Shown one piece after another: positions 43,416 to 51,906 of a stretch of DNA of 64,000 nucleotides (its first letter is position 1; each line of letters starts with the position of its first letter). This DNA is from DASUCS01 sp041166745 (GTDB taxonomy: Bacteria > Actinomycetota > Acidimicrobiia > Acidimicrobiales > JACDCH01). The stretch spans positions 248,001 to 312,000 of the forward strand of contig JBEEGH010000028.1 in NCBI GenBank assembly GCA_041166745.1, read 5' to 3'. A program made the position numbers and the translations under genes. A model generated the notes under the pieces. That model saw nothing but the letters and a program-made list of their open reading frames with translations. It was not told the origin of the DNA and did no database searches.

Positions 43416-44702
43416 TCACGTTGGGTCGACCGCGTCTGCCCGGCGGGCTGACGGGAGAAGAATCGGCGCGCGATCGGAGGGAGTCCCCTCCACGTAGCCC
43501 TCCGCGGCGGCGACATGCCAACGCTCGAACACGTCGACCAGCCGCTCCAGACTGAGTTCCCGGACTGTTCGGAGCCCACCTTCGACCACGTGGTGGCGCA
43601 ACTCCACGTCGACGGCGAGTCGGCGGACGGCGCGCTGCAGTGACTCCGGGTTGCCTCGGTCGAACAACAGGCAGTTTCCCTCGTTGACGAGGAATTCAGC
43701 AGATCCGCCGCTGCCGGTCGCGACAACTGGCGCACCCGAGGCCATGGCCTCCAACGGGACGAGTCCGAAGGGCTCGTCCCACTCACTGGGGAACACGAGT
43801 ACGTCGGCAGCTCGATACTCCGGCGCGAGCTCCGAGCGATCACGCGAACCAAACGTGACCCGGTCGGCGACGCCGACCTCGGATGCGACAGCACGCAACC
43901 GGGACACCTCCTCCTGCCCGCCTCGTCCGAAGAACGACGCCGTTGCTTCGGGCGGGAGGAGCGGCAACGCGCGCACCAACGTGTCTGCTCCCTTGCGTGG
44001 ATCGAATCGACCGGTGAACAGCAGACGCCATGACCAGCTTGGCTCGACTGGGCGCGGGACGAACTGCTGATCGTCGACTCCGCCCCACACGACCGTCGAG
44101 CGCGGGAAGCGCCAAGGGCTGTCGCGCGCTGCCGTCCGTCGAGTGAAGTCGCTCATGAAGCAAAAGGCGCCTGACGCCCCGATGTCGGGTGCGGCGGTCG
44201 GGACACCTACCAGCGGACGGATCATCCGTCCGAGCCATCGACGCCAACGAGGTCCCGCGAACTGCCTTCCCCAGGGATCGAGTTGCAGCGCGTAGACGAG
44301 CCAGTCGTCGCATACCGAGTACACGAGGGGGGTTCGGCGCTCGATGATCGTTGTGAGCACGCCTAAACCAAGCGCGGATGGTTGCCACACCGACACGACG
44401 TCGGGTCGGAACTGATCGAGCAACCTCATCACCCGTGTGCGGTTTCGTCGTTCGATCGCGAGGCAGGTCCACGGCGACGGCGTGTACAACTTCTCGTTGC
44501 GGAAGTACATCTCGAGTTCTCTATGCACGTGAGACTCGGATGAAGGTGCGGCGTCGACGCTGGACAACCGATGATCGCTGCACAGAACCTCAACGTCGTG
44601 GCCCCGCCGGATGAGTCCTTCCATCACGTCATGGCAGCCCAGCTCGTATCCGCCGTAGTGGTGCGGCGGGTACCAGTTGCTCAGTGCGAGAATCCGAGTC
44701 AA
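43416..44702 (-). CDS. GT4-family glycosyltransferase
   Basis: GT-B enzyme of about 428 residues: RILALSNWYPPHHYGGYELG, RPDVVSVWQPSALG, LLFTGRFDPRKGADTLVRAL and WDEPFGLVPLEAMASG. Paralogue of the gene at 28740-29954. The TTG at 44702 is chosen because the longer frame to 44771 would overlap the divergent GT4 gene and adds unrelated sequence. It carries a longer insertion in the N-domain than its paralogue. Sugar unknown. Confidence 0.88.
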   Translation of the reverse strand: MTRILALSNWYPPHHYGGYELGCHDVMEGLIRRGHDVEVLCSDHRLSSVDAAPSSESHVHRELEMYFRNEKLYTPSPWTCLAIERRNRTRVMRLLDQFRPDVVSVWQPSALGLGVLTTIIERRTPLVYSVCDDWLVYALQLDPWGRQFAGPRWRRWLGRMIRPLVGVPTAAPDIGASGAFCFMSDFTRRTAARDSPWRFPRSTVVWGGVDDQQFVPRPVEPSWSWRLLFTGRFDPRKGADTLVRALPLLPPEATASFFGRGGQEEVSRLRAVASEVGVADRVTFGSRDRSELAPEYRAADVLVFPSEWDEPFGLVPLEAMASGAPVVATGSGGSAEFLVNEGNCLLFDRGNPESLQRAVRRLAVDVELRHHVVEGGLRTVRELSLERLVDVFERWHVAAAEGYVEGTPSDRAPILLPSARRADAVDPT

Positions 44703-44754
44703 GGGTGGATTCTCCCACGCAGCGTCACTGTGACCGTCCTGTACGTTCCCGCCC

Positions 44755-45837
44755 GTGAAAGTCGCGATCACGCACCCCTACTGCTGGCCGGAGGTCCGGA
44801 GGGGCGCCGAGCGCATCATTGTCGAAATGGCGCGCGCCCTGTCGTCGCGCGGGCATCGTGTCACCGTCATCACATCCGGTTGGCAACCTGGTCGCGATCA
44901 TGACAACGGGTTCACGCTCGTGCGCGTGCGCCGGATCTTCAATACGCCTGATAGGCACGAGCGGTGGTTCGCTGGCAGAGCTGTTCCCTATTTGCTGCTC
45001 GGCGGCTACGACGTCGTGCATTCGATCTTTCCTCGAGATTGTGTCGCCGCGATCCGAACGAAGAAGCTGCGGCGTCATCGCACCGTCTATGAGGAGATGG
45101 GTCTGCCGTACAACCACTGGTGGGACAACATGCTCGACGGGCCCACACGACGGCGAGTCGCGCGCGACGTCGATGTTTACGGCTGCATGAGCCAGTTCGC
45201 CCGAGACGTCTTGCTCCGAGAGTCCGGACGAGCGGGCGTGTTGATACCTGGCGGCGTGCGTATGAGCGAGTTCCGGCCGGCGTCCGAGCGCGACAGCCGG
45301 CCGACGGTGTTGTTCTCCGGTGCGATGTATGAGGAACGCAAGGGTCTCGCCGTATTGCTCGAGGCGCTGGCACTCGTTGCGGAATCCCGCCCCGACGTCC
45401 AGCTGTGGTTGAGCGGGGAAGGTGATCCGACTCCGTATCTCGATGCCGCACCCGCCGCGGCCCGACAAAGAACCACGGTGCTTCCGTTAGGAGAGCCAAA
45501 TGCGATCGCCGAGCGGTATGGCCGTGCTTGGGCAACGGTCCTGCCGTCGACCGATGACTCATTCGGGATGGTGCTGCTCGAGTCCCTCGCGTGTGGCACG
45601 CCAATCGTCGTTGCTGATCACTCCGCGCCGCCCGAGCTGGTAACGAAGGCGACTGGAGCCCTGTGCGAGCCAGGCAATGCTCCCTCGCTCGCGGGGGCGA
45701 TCCACGAGGCGCTCGTGCTCGCAGCCGATTCGTCGACGACTGAACGCTGTCGATCGTTCGCTCAGCGTTATGACTGGGATGACGCCATTGCGCCCCTACT
45801 CGAGCGTATTTACGCCGGCTCCGGTCGTGACGAGTGA
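44755..45837 (+). CDS. GT4-family glycosyltransferase
   Basis: GT-B enzyme of 360 residues: VAITHPYCWPEVRRGAERII, YDVVHSIFPRD, VLFSGAMYEERKGLAVLLEA, and DDSFGMVLLESLACG with the E-x7-E pair. GTG start at 44755, 52 bases from the divergent GT4 gene. It converges on the epimerase gene, with three bases between the stops. Donor unknown. Confidence 0.9.
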   Translation: MKVAITHPYCWPEVRRGAERIIVEMARALSSRGHRVTVITSGWQPGRDHDNGFTLVRVRRIFNTPDRHERWFAGRAVPYLLLGGYDVVHSIFPRDCVAAIRTKKLRRHRTVYEEMGLPYNHWWDNMLDGPTRRRVARDVDVYGCMSQFARDVLLRESGRAGVLIPGGVRMSEFRPASERDSRPTVLFSGAMYEERKGLAVLLEALALVAESRPDVQLWLSGEGDPTPYLDAAPAAARQRTTVLPLGEPNAIAERYGRAWATVLPSTDDSFGMVLLESLACGTPIVVADHSAPPELVTKATGALCEPGNAPSLAGAIHEALVLAADSSTTERCRSFAQRYDWDDAIAPLLERIYAGSGRDE

Positions 45838-45840
45838 GGC

Positions 45841-46296
45841 TCAGCCGTGGCGCACCCCCCAGTCGTACGGGATGTCGTTGTCGAGCGGATCGAGACGGTG
45901 GATCTCGCCGGGGTCGTGCGCTCTCGTGGCGCAGTTCGCCACCAGCGCGGCGCGATCGCCCTCGCCCTTGAACCCGTTCCACACGCCGGGCGGGATGGTG
46001 ACGAGTTGATAGTCGAGCTCGCCGACGTGCAGCTCGAGCACGTTGCCTCGTGTCGGCGAGCCCTCGCGGTCGTCGTAGCACACGAGCTTCACCATGCCGA
46101 TGGGAACGGCATAGTTCAGCGTCATCTTGTCGTGGAGATGCCATCCCTTCACGACGCCGGGGTACACGAGTGAGAAGTAGACCTCGCCGAACCGCTCGAA
46201 GCCTTCGCTGTCTTCTCGCAGCATGTGCAGCACGGCGCCCCGCTCGTCAGCGATGCGGCGCAACGGCCTGATCTGCACGCCGGCGATCTCCGTCAT
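45841..46296 (-). CDS. dTDP-4-dehydrorhamnose 3,5-epimerase-like cupin
   Basis: Small cupin of 151 residues, shorter than classical RmlC (about 180). EIAGVQIRPLRRIADERGAV, VYFSLVYPGVVKGWHLHDKM (catalytic-site His region) and TIPPGVWNGFKG are recognisable. It would epimerise C3, C5 or both of a 4-keto-6-deoxyhexose. Its ATG overlaps the stop of the reductase gene. In a set with a CDP-glucose-dehydratase-like enzyme the likely substrate is CDP- rather than dTDP-linked, which is inference. Confidence 0.85.
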   Translation of the reverse strand: MTEIAGVQIRPLRRIADERGAVLHMLREDSEGFERFGEVYFSLVYPGVVKGWHLHDKMTLNYAVPIGMVKLVCYDDREGSPTRGNVLELHVGELDYQLVTIPPGVWNGFKGEGDRAALVANCATRAHDPGEIHRLDPLDNDIPYDWGVRHG

Positions 46297-47231
46297 CGAT
46301 GCACCATCCGATCTGCACAGAAGCGAACCGTCTCGTCGATCGCATCGGTCAGCGACGTCGTTGCAATGATCCCGCGCGCCTGTAGTCGCGAGACGTCCAC
46401 TCGATAGGGCTTCGGCGGATCAGCCGGAGGATTCGGTGCCTCGAGCGTGGGCTTCACCCCCGTGAGCCGTTCGACAGAACCTTGCACCAGCGTGGCCAGG
46501 TCGAGGACGCGTGTTGGGCAGCCGGACCCAAGGTTGTATGTCCCCGTCGGCACCTCGTCCGTGCATGACGCCGCGATGGCCGTGCACGCATCAGCCAGTG
46601 CGATGAAGTCGCGCCACTGCACGCCGCTCGTGTCGAGTGTCATTTGTCCGGTGGTGACGGCTTGCCGGCACAAGTCGTTGGCGACGAGCGTCCAGCGCTC
46701 GACCTCCGGGTCGGCCGGGGCTCCGACGCCATTCGTCAACCGAAGGATCGCCACCGAGAAGTCTCCTTGCTCGCCGGCACTTCTCAGTACGTGTTCCGAG
46801 GTGAGACGTGCGATGGCGTACGGGTGGCGGGGCTCGGGTCGAAGCTCCTCGTCCAGCACCACTCCCGGCTGCATTCGCGCGCCGTACACGTGAACGGTCG
46901 ATGCGTACACCACGCGGCGCACCCGCGCGACCGACGCGGCTGCTGCGAGTCGCTGCGAACCGAGGACGGTGTCGGTCAGCACACCTTCAGGGTCCTGCGC
47001 GGCGTCGACCTCGCTCCTACCGGCTAGGTGCACGACGACGTCGATGCCATCGAGGGCATCGGCGACGGCGGCGCTAGGGGAGGTGACCAAGTCGACCTCG
47101 ATCTGCGCGACATCGAGCCATGACCGCTCGCGGCGAACGAGTGCGCGAACGTCGGCTCCGCTGTCCCGAAGGTGCTCGATCAGCCGGCCACCCACGTACC
47201 CGGCGGCGCCAGTGACCGCGACCGCGGTCAT
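46293..47231 (-). CDS. NAD-dependent epimerase/reductase (extended SDR)
   Basis: Extended SDR of 312 residues. It has AVTGAAGYVGGRLIEHLR (cofactor loop), VVHLAGRSEVDAA, catalytic Ser/Thr in YASTVHVYG and Tyr-x3-Lys-like YAIARLTSE. In this last motif Arg replaces the expected Lys (YxxxR), which could impair catalysis or mark a variant. The C-terminal half binds the sugar nucleotide (GTYNLGSG). ATG at 47231 overlaps the dehydratase stop, so it is translated between dehydratase and 3,5-epimerase. The role is probably the final 4-keto reduction or an epimerisation. Confidence 0.85.
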   Translation of the reverse strand: MTAVAVTGAAGYVGGRLIEHLRDSGADVRALVRRERSWLDVAQIEVDLVTSPSAAVADALDGIDVVVHLAGRSEVDAAQDPEGVLTDTVLGSQRLAAAASVARVRRVVYASTVHVYGARMQPGVVLDEELRPEPRHPYAIARLTSEHVLRSAGEQGDFSVAILRLTNGVGAPADPEVERWTLVANDLCRQAVTTGQMTLDTSGVQWRDFIALADACTAIAASCTDEVPTGTYNLGSGCPTRVLDLATLVQGSVERLTGVKPTLEAPNPPADPPKPYRVDVSRLQARGIIATTSLTDAIDETVRFCADRMVHR

Positions 47232-48250
47232 GCGAATCCGAGATCGGACCGGTACCAGTCCACGGTCGCGGCCATCGCCTCGTCGAGCTGGTATCGGGGG
47301 GACCACCCGAGCTCGTCGAGCGCCTTGGTCGCGGAGAGGTGTTGCGCGCTGATCTCACCGCCGGCTTGTCCGCGAACGTCGAGTTCGAGCGTGGTGCCCA
47401 CGGCGCGTTGGATCAGCTCGACCATCTCGAAGACGGACAGCGGATGCTCCATCGAGAAGTTGTAGGCGCATCCGACGTGGCGCTCGTCGCAGGCCATCGC
47501 CTCGGCCAGTTGCAGATAGGCGAGGGCGCCATCGAGCACGTAGAGGTAGTCCCTCACGAGGGTGCCGTCGGAACGGATCACCGGACGCTCCCCGTTGAGC
47601 AATGAGCGGATCGTGCCGGGCACGAGCCGGTCCCAGTTTCGATCACCAGGACCAAAGAAGTTGCCGCACCGGGTGACCGAAGCTGGTGTTCTCCACGTGC
47701 GGTGGTAGCTGGTGGTGATCAGGTCGGCACACGCCTTGGAGACGTCGTAGGGGTTCACCGGTCGCAGCGGCATGCTCTCGTCGTACGGGAGCGACGGCTG
47801 ATCGCCGTAGGCCTTGTCGCTGCTCGCGACCAGCACCTGTTCGACGCGTGGGGACCGTCGAACGGCTTCGAGCATGCACCAGGTTCCTCCGATGTTCGTT
47901 TCGAAGCTGGAGACCGGGTTGGCGTTCGCCACGACGACCTGTGTCTGGGCCGCGAGATGGAACACGGTGCGCACCTCGTACTCCCCGAGCATCCGCTCGA
48001 GGGTGCGCTGATCGAGGACGTCGCCGTGCACCACCGATACGTCGTCGAGCCACGCGCTCATGACCGATGTTCGTGGCACTCGGTCGCGTTCGAGTATGAC
48101 CAGGTCTGCCCCGAGCTCATGGAGCAGATGTGTGAGGTGCGTACCGAGAAACCCGGTTGCGCCGGTGATGGCAACCGGTCGGGATCGCCAGAATGTCGCC
48201 TGCGGCTCCCACCTTTCGCCTGCCACTACGCCAACAGTACGCCGCATCAC
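47228..48250 (-). CDS. rfbG: CDP-glucose 4,6-dehydratase-like enzyme
   Basis: Extended SDR of 340 residues. The N-terminus RPVAITGATGFLGTHLTHLL binds NAD. The active-site strand reads VASSDKAYGD, the SDK form typical of CDP-glucose 4,6-dehydratases rather than the STDE form of RmlB. YDVSKACADLI carries the Tyr-x3-Lys. CGNFFGPGDRNWDRLVPGTI also matches that family. It would convert CDP-glucose from the RfbF enzyme (38363-39163) to CDP-4-keto-6-deoxyglucose. Start GTG 48250 or ATG 48247. First gene of a three-gene coupled minus-strand operon. Confidence 0.87.
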   Translation of the reverse strand: MMRRTVGVVAGERWEPQATFWRSRPVAITGATGFLGTHLTHLLHELGADLVILERDRVPRTSVMSAWLDDVSVVHGDVLDQRTLERMLGEYEVRTVFHLAAQTQVVVANANPVSSFETNIGGTWCMLEAVRRSPRVEQVLVASSDKAYGDQPSLPYDESMPLRPVNPYDVSKACADLITTSYHRTWRTPASVTRCGNFFGPGDRNWDRLVPGTIRSLLNGERPVIRSDGTLVRDYLYVLDGALAYLQLAEAMACDERHVGCAYNFSMEHPLSVFEMVELIQRAVGTTLELDVRGQAGGEISAQHLSATKALDELGWSPRYQLDEAMAATVDWYRSDLGFA

Positions 48251-48302
48251 AGCGGGGTCGAGTGGAGAGAAGGCGTCAGAGTCGCTCAGCTAGCCTCGTT
48301 CC

Positions 48303-49259
48303 ATGGCCGATCAGGGGGCGGGCGACGACAACGACATCGGTGTTCGCTTGACCTGGCCGCGTGACGACCTGAACCCGCGCCCGGATTCGGGGACGATGAT
48401 CGAAGCTCCACGCGACAGCGACTTCGCCCGCGGAACCGACGACGACGACGACGGTACCGCGTCGTCGATGACCAGGCCTCCCCTGTTGGTGACCATCACC
48501 AACAAACTGGAAGAAATTCACGCGACAGGGGAGGCGATGTCGGCTCGTCTCGACTTGCTGGGCAGCAGCCTCGCTGCGCTCCAATCGGTGATCTCGGATC
48601 GGATGTCGGCGCATTTCGAGACGACCGCAGCCGCCGCTCGTGCTCAGTCCGAGGCACTCGAGGGGTACCGGCACGGGAACGAACGAGCCGTGGCCGAGCT
48701 TCGCAGAGGGATGGCGGCGAGCCACGAGACAATTCGGGAGTTCGGTGCGCACATCGCAGAGGTCGCGGGAGACACGCAGTCCATCCTCGCGTTGCTGCAA
48801 GGCTTGACGGAAGGCGGGTGGGCTGATGGTCCGGTGGCGGCTGCGCACTCGGCCGGCGACGCCGGTGTAGGAGACGAGCTCGCGTTGCTGCGCGACGAGA
48901 TTCATCAGCTGAAGCGCCGCGTCGGCCTTCGGGCGCGCGCTCCCGTCACCATCGACGATGAGCAGCTCCAGGCCATCGCGGACCAGGTTGCCGCCCGAAG
49001 CGGCGGGGTCACACTGGACGACCATGAGGCCGACCGCCTCACCGAGATGATCGTGGATCGGCTCACGACGATGCTGGAGGTCGTACCCGACGCTTCGGAA
49101 GCTGCGCCTGCGAACGGGGAGTTCGTTCCGCCGGCGCCGCCGCCTGTACCTGCCCCTAGTTCAGCGCCAAGCGGCGACGGCCCGAAGAAGCGTTCACGTT
49201 CGAGGTCCGCCGGCGCGACCGCAGCCGCCACCAGCGAATCATCACGCCGGAAGCGGTGA
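48303..49259 (+). CDS. Coiled-coil protein of unknown function next to DUF4012 gene
   Basis: Protein of 318 residues without a recognised catalytic domain. The first 60 residues are acidic and disordered (FARGTDDDDDG). Residues 60-165 are predicted coiled coil (LEEIHATGEAMSARLDLL...). A second helical part includes ELALLRDEIHQLKRRV. The tail is Pro/Ala-rich and ends in a strongly basic RSRSRSAGATAAATSESSRRKR-like stretch. No signal peptide or membrane segment is seen, so it is probably cytoplasmic. Its TGA overlaps the GTG of the DUF4012 gene, which ties it to envelope glycan work. Function unknown. Confidence 0.8.
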   Translation: MADQGAGDDNDIGVRLTWPRDDLNPRPDSGTMIEAPRDSDFARGTDDDDDGTASSMTRPPLLVTITNKLEEIHATGEAMSARLDLLGSSLAALQSVISDRMSAHFETTAAAARAQSEALEGYRHGNERAVAELRRGMAASHETIREFGAHIAEVAGDTQSILALLQGLTEGGWADGPVAAAHSAGDAGVGDELALLRDEIHQLKRRVGLRARAPVTIDDEQLQAIADQVAARSGGVTLDDHEADRLTEMIVDRLTTMLEVVPDASEAAPANGEFVPPAPPPVPAPSSAPSGDGPKKRSRSRSAGATAAATSESSRRKR

Positions 49260-51139
49260 GGCGACCGCCGAACCAACAGCGCGGTCTGTTGGCCCAACTT
49301 CGAATGCGGCTGCGGCTGCCGTCGACGCGGGCGCTGCTGTGGTGCGCGGGTGTGGGCATGGCCGTGTTCCTGGCGACGTGTTCTATCGCGGCCATTCGAC
49401 TCGTCTCGATCGCGAGCGATCTGCGGCACGCCCGGTCGGACATCGATCAGGCGAGTGCAGACATACGCGAGGGTCGGCTCTCGGACGCTCGAGCGAAGCT
49501 GACGAATGCTGAGCAATTGCTCGTAGTCGCGAACGACCGGATGTACGGCCGCATCGAGTTCGATCTCATCGATTGGGCGCCGGTCATCAGGCAAAACCTG
49601 GACGCGCTCCAGTCTTCCGTCGCGCTCGCGCTCCAGCTCGTGCACGGCGGCAATCAACTCCTGGAGATCACGCGCCCGCTCGAAAACGCCCAAGGCCGAC
49701 TCGAGGTGTCGTTGCGGCACGGAGCGGTACCGCTCGCGGAGATGCAGAAGGCTCGCCAACAGATTCAGGAACTCACGGCCACCTTGCCGAGCGGACGACC
49801 GAGCTCGAGCTTGCTCGTGGGGCCGGTCGCTGATGCCCAACGGCGCCTGTACGACGAAGCCCTCACGCGCCGAGCGCAACTCGACAACGTCGGGCGCGGG
49901 TTGAAGCTGCTTGCCTCGCTGGCGGGTGCCGACGCGCCCCGCCGATATTTGATCGCCGTGGCCAACCCCGCGGAGATGCGGGGAGCAGGCGGGATGATTC
50001 TTTCGTACGGCATCCTCGAATCCCGCGCCGGCACGTTCTCGCTCGGCGACTTCGGCGGCATCGACGATCTCCTTCTCAACGCGCCCGTCGACGCGGCTGC
50101 GCTCCGACTCCCGGCTGACTATCTCAACCGATGGAGCGGGCGCGAACCGACGTTGCTGTGGCGCAACACGACCCTGGCGCCCGACTTTCGATTCGATGCC
50201 CCCGTCATGGAGGCAATGTTCACCGCCAAGACCGGGCTGCCGGTCGACGGCGTGATCCAGATCGACCCGGCTGGGCTTGCCGCGCTCCTTCGGGGCACCG
50301 GTCCCATCAACGTCCCTGGCGTGGGGCAGGTCACGGCCGACAACGTCCTCGATCTCACGATCAATCGGGCGTACATCGACTTCCCGCGTCGCGATCAACG
50401 CCAAGAGGTGCTGGGCGACGTGGCGCGAGCGGCGTTCGACGCGCTCGTCAACGGCGAGTTCGACAGCCTTCGCCCGTTCGGCGAAGCGCTGTTCAACGCC
50501 GCGGCCGCGCGACACCTGATCCTGTACGCAAACGACCCCGCCACGTCGGCCCAAGCGTCGTTCTTCCACGCTGACGGAGCGCTACCCGACCCGCAAACGC
50601 AGGACTACGCGCTGATGACCGTGCAGAACTTCAGCAGGAACAAGCTCGACTATTACGTCGACACGTCGATCGATCTGTCTGGATCGAGGCCGACCAGCGA
50701 GAACGGCGAGCTGTCGGCGATCATCACTGTCGCCAACACCGCCCCTTCAGATGTTCCTTCCACCTACATCATGGGGCCCAACTTCCCGGGCGAGAGCTCC
50801 GGTCTCTACCGGGGCACGGTGTCGCTGTATTTGCCGAGCGGAACCAGACTGATCGACGCCTCGGGTTCGGCGAGCCCCCCGACCCTGTCCTCCGAGGCGG
50901 GCCGCACCGTGACGACGTACGACGTCCAATTGCGGCCGGGGCAGACCAGCACGGTGTCCCTGCAGCTCGAGCTGGTGCCGAGACCCTCGGCCCCGTACGC
51001 CATCCAGCTCGTACCCGTCCCTCGGGTCCGGCCGACGGTCTTCTCGGTGGACATCGACGACGGGTCGGAACGCCTGGCGCTGCGGCCGGCGGCCCCGCTC
51101 GTCGTCCCAGAAACCGTCCGGGCCGGCGCCGCGGGGTAA
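49256..51139 (+). CDS. DUF4012-type membrane-anchored extracellular protein
   Basis: Protein of 627 residues. A single N-terminal membrane helix lies at about residues 29-50, followed by a helical region with heptads (DIDQASADIREGRLSDARAKL), and a large extracellular domain. The domain core RRYLIAVANPAEMRGAGGMI, the DFGGIDDLLL region and DGVIQIDPAGLAALLRGTGP is the DUF4012 pattern seen in actinobacterial polysaccharide loci. The end is beta-rich. It somewhat resembles LytR-CpsA-Psr proteins in placement and in the DGVIQID phrase, so a role in attaching or assembling glycan is possible but unproven. GTG start overlaps the upstream stop. Confidence 0.88.
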   Translation: MRRPPNQQRGLLAQLRMRLRLPSTRALLWCAGVGMAVFLATCSIAAIRLVSIASDLRHARSDIDQASADIREGRLSDARAKLTNAEQLLVVANDRMYGRIEFDLIDWAPVIRQNLDALQSSVALALQLVHGGNQLLEITRPLENAQGRLEVSLRHGAVPLAEMQKARQQIQELTATLPSGRPSSSLLVGPVADAQRRLYDEALTRRAQLDNVGRGLKLLASLAGADAPRRYLIAVANPAEMRGAGGMILSYGILESRAGTFSLGDFGGIDDLLLNAPVDAAALRLPADYLNRWSGREPTLLWRNTTLAPDFRFDAPVMEAMFTAKTGLPVDGVIQIDPAGLAALLRGTGPINVPGVGQVTADNVLDLTINRAYIDFPRRDQRQEVLGDVARAAFDALVNGEFDSLRPFGEALFNAAAARHLILYANDPATSAQASFFHADGALPDPQTQDYALMTVQNFSRNKLDYYVDTSIDLSGSRPTSENGELSAIITVANTAPSDVPSTYIMGPNFPGESSGLYRGTVSLYLPSGTRLIDASGSASPPTLSSEAGRTVTTYDVQLRPGQTSTVSLQLELVPRPSAPYAIQLVPVPRVRPTVFSVDIDDGSERLALRPAAPLVVPETVRAGAAG

Positions 51140-51248
51140 TCTGGTGAGGCCAGGGCCCGGGGCAAGGGGCCAGCAATTCGTTGCGCCCCTCGCTCGCTGG
51201 TCTAACGTCTACGCGGTTCGCCTGAACCTCAGGCTGCTGTGGGAACGA

Positions 51249-51854
51249 GTGCGACTGTTGAAACGGAAACCGGATTCCAAAGGACGCGCACTACGGGTGC
51301 TCGTCGTCGCCAGCTGTGCGCTGATCGGCGCACTGATTGTCATGCCCCGTGCCTCGGCAACGTCTGTCGCCTCAGGGCGAGCGACGCAGGCTACGACCTG
51401 TGATTCCGTCTACGGGTGTAACACCACCCCCCCGACGACGGCGCAGGCCACGTGCTCGCTCGACAAGACGAGCGCGAGCCCGGGGTCGACGATCAAGGCC
51501 ACCATCAGTGGCGCACCGGCGAGCAGCGAGGTCTCCGTCAAGTTCGACGGCGACACCGTCAAGACCGGCACGACAGACGCCAACGGCGCGGGATCGATCA
51601 GTTTCACGGTCCCAACTTCCGCGTCCGCGGGTTCCCACACGGTCGTTTTGTTCGGCGCCGGGTTCAGCTGCGACGCCACGGCCGGGGCCGGATTCACGGT
51701 GCTCGGAGGCTCGCTGTCGAGAACAGGTACCGACGTCGCCAAGTACGTCGCGGTCGCGTTGGTCCTGCTGGTCGTCGGATTGCAGCTGGTCATGTTGGCT
51801 CGCCGCCGGCGGGCCGCGGGTCGCCGGCGTGCGCCCGCCTACACCACCCCGTAG
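51249..51854 (+). CDS. Secreted protein with LSRTG-type sorting signal
   Basis: Small exported protein of about 201 residues. The GTG at 51249 gives a normal signal peptide: KRKPDSKGR, then a hydrophobic core and ASA. A GTG at 51144 in the same frame is the alternative. The mature part has a single Ig-like beta domain (about 60-160) introduced by a Cys-containing Thr/Pro linker, and resembles bacterial Ig-like repeats (SPGSTIKATISG). The end has GSLSRTGTD, a hydrophobic helix and RRRRAAGRRR, a degenerate LPxTG sorting signal in which Ser replaces Pro. It is probably a wall or membrane-anchored partner of the DUF4012 protein. Confidence 0.8.
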   Translation: MRLLKRKPDSKGRALRVLVVASCALIGALIVMPRASATSVASGRATQATTCDSVYGCNTTPPTTAQATCSLDKTSASPGSTIKATISGAPASSEVSVKFDGDTVKTGTTDANGAGSISFTVPTSASAGSHTVVLFGAGFSCDATAGAGFTVLGGSLSRTGTDVAKYVAVALVLLVVGLQLVMLARRRRAAGRRRAPAYTTP

Positions 51855-51906
51855 CTGCCGACTTGTAGGAACACCCATCACCGCCTTTGCGGAGGTGCTC
51901 CGTATC

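Noticed and set aside
44703..44771. Upstream ATG for the GT4 gene ending at 43416
   Set aside because: It would overlap the divergent GT4 start at 44755 and adds 23 residues with no family match.
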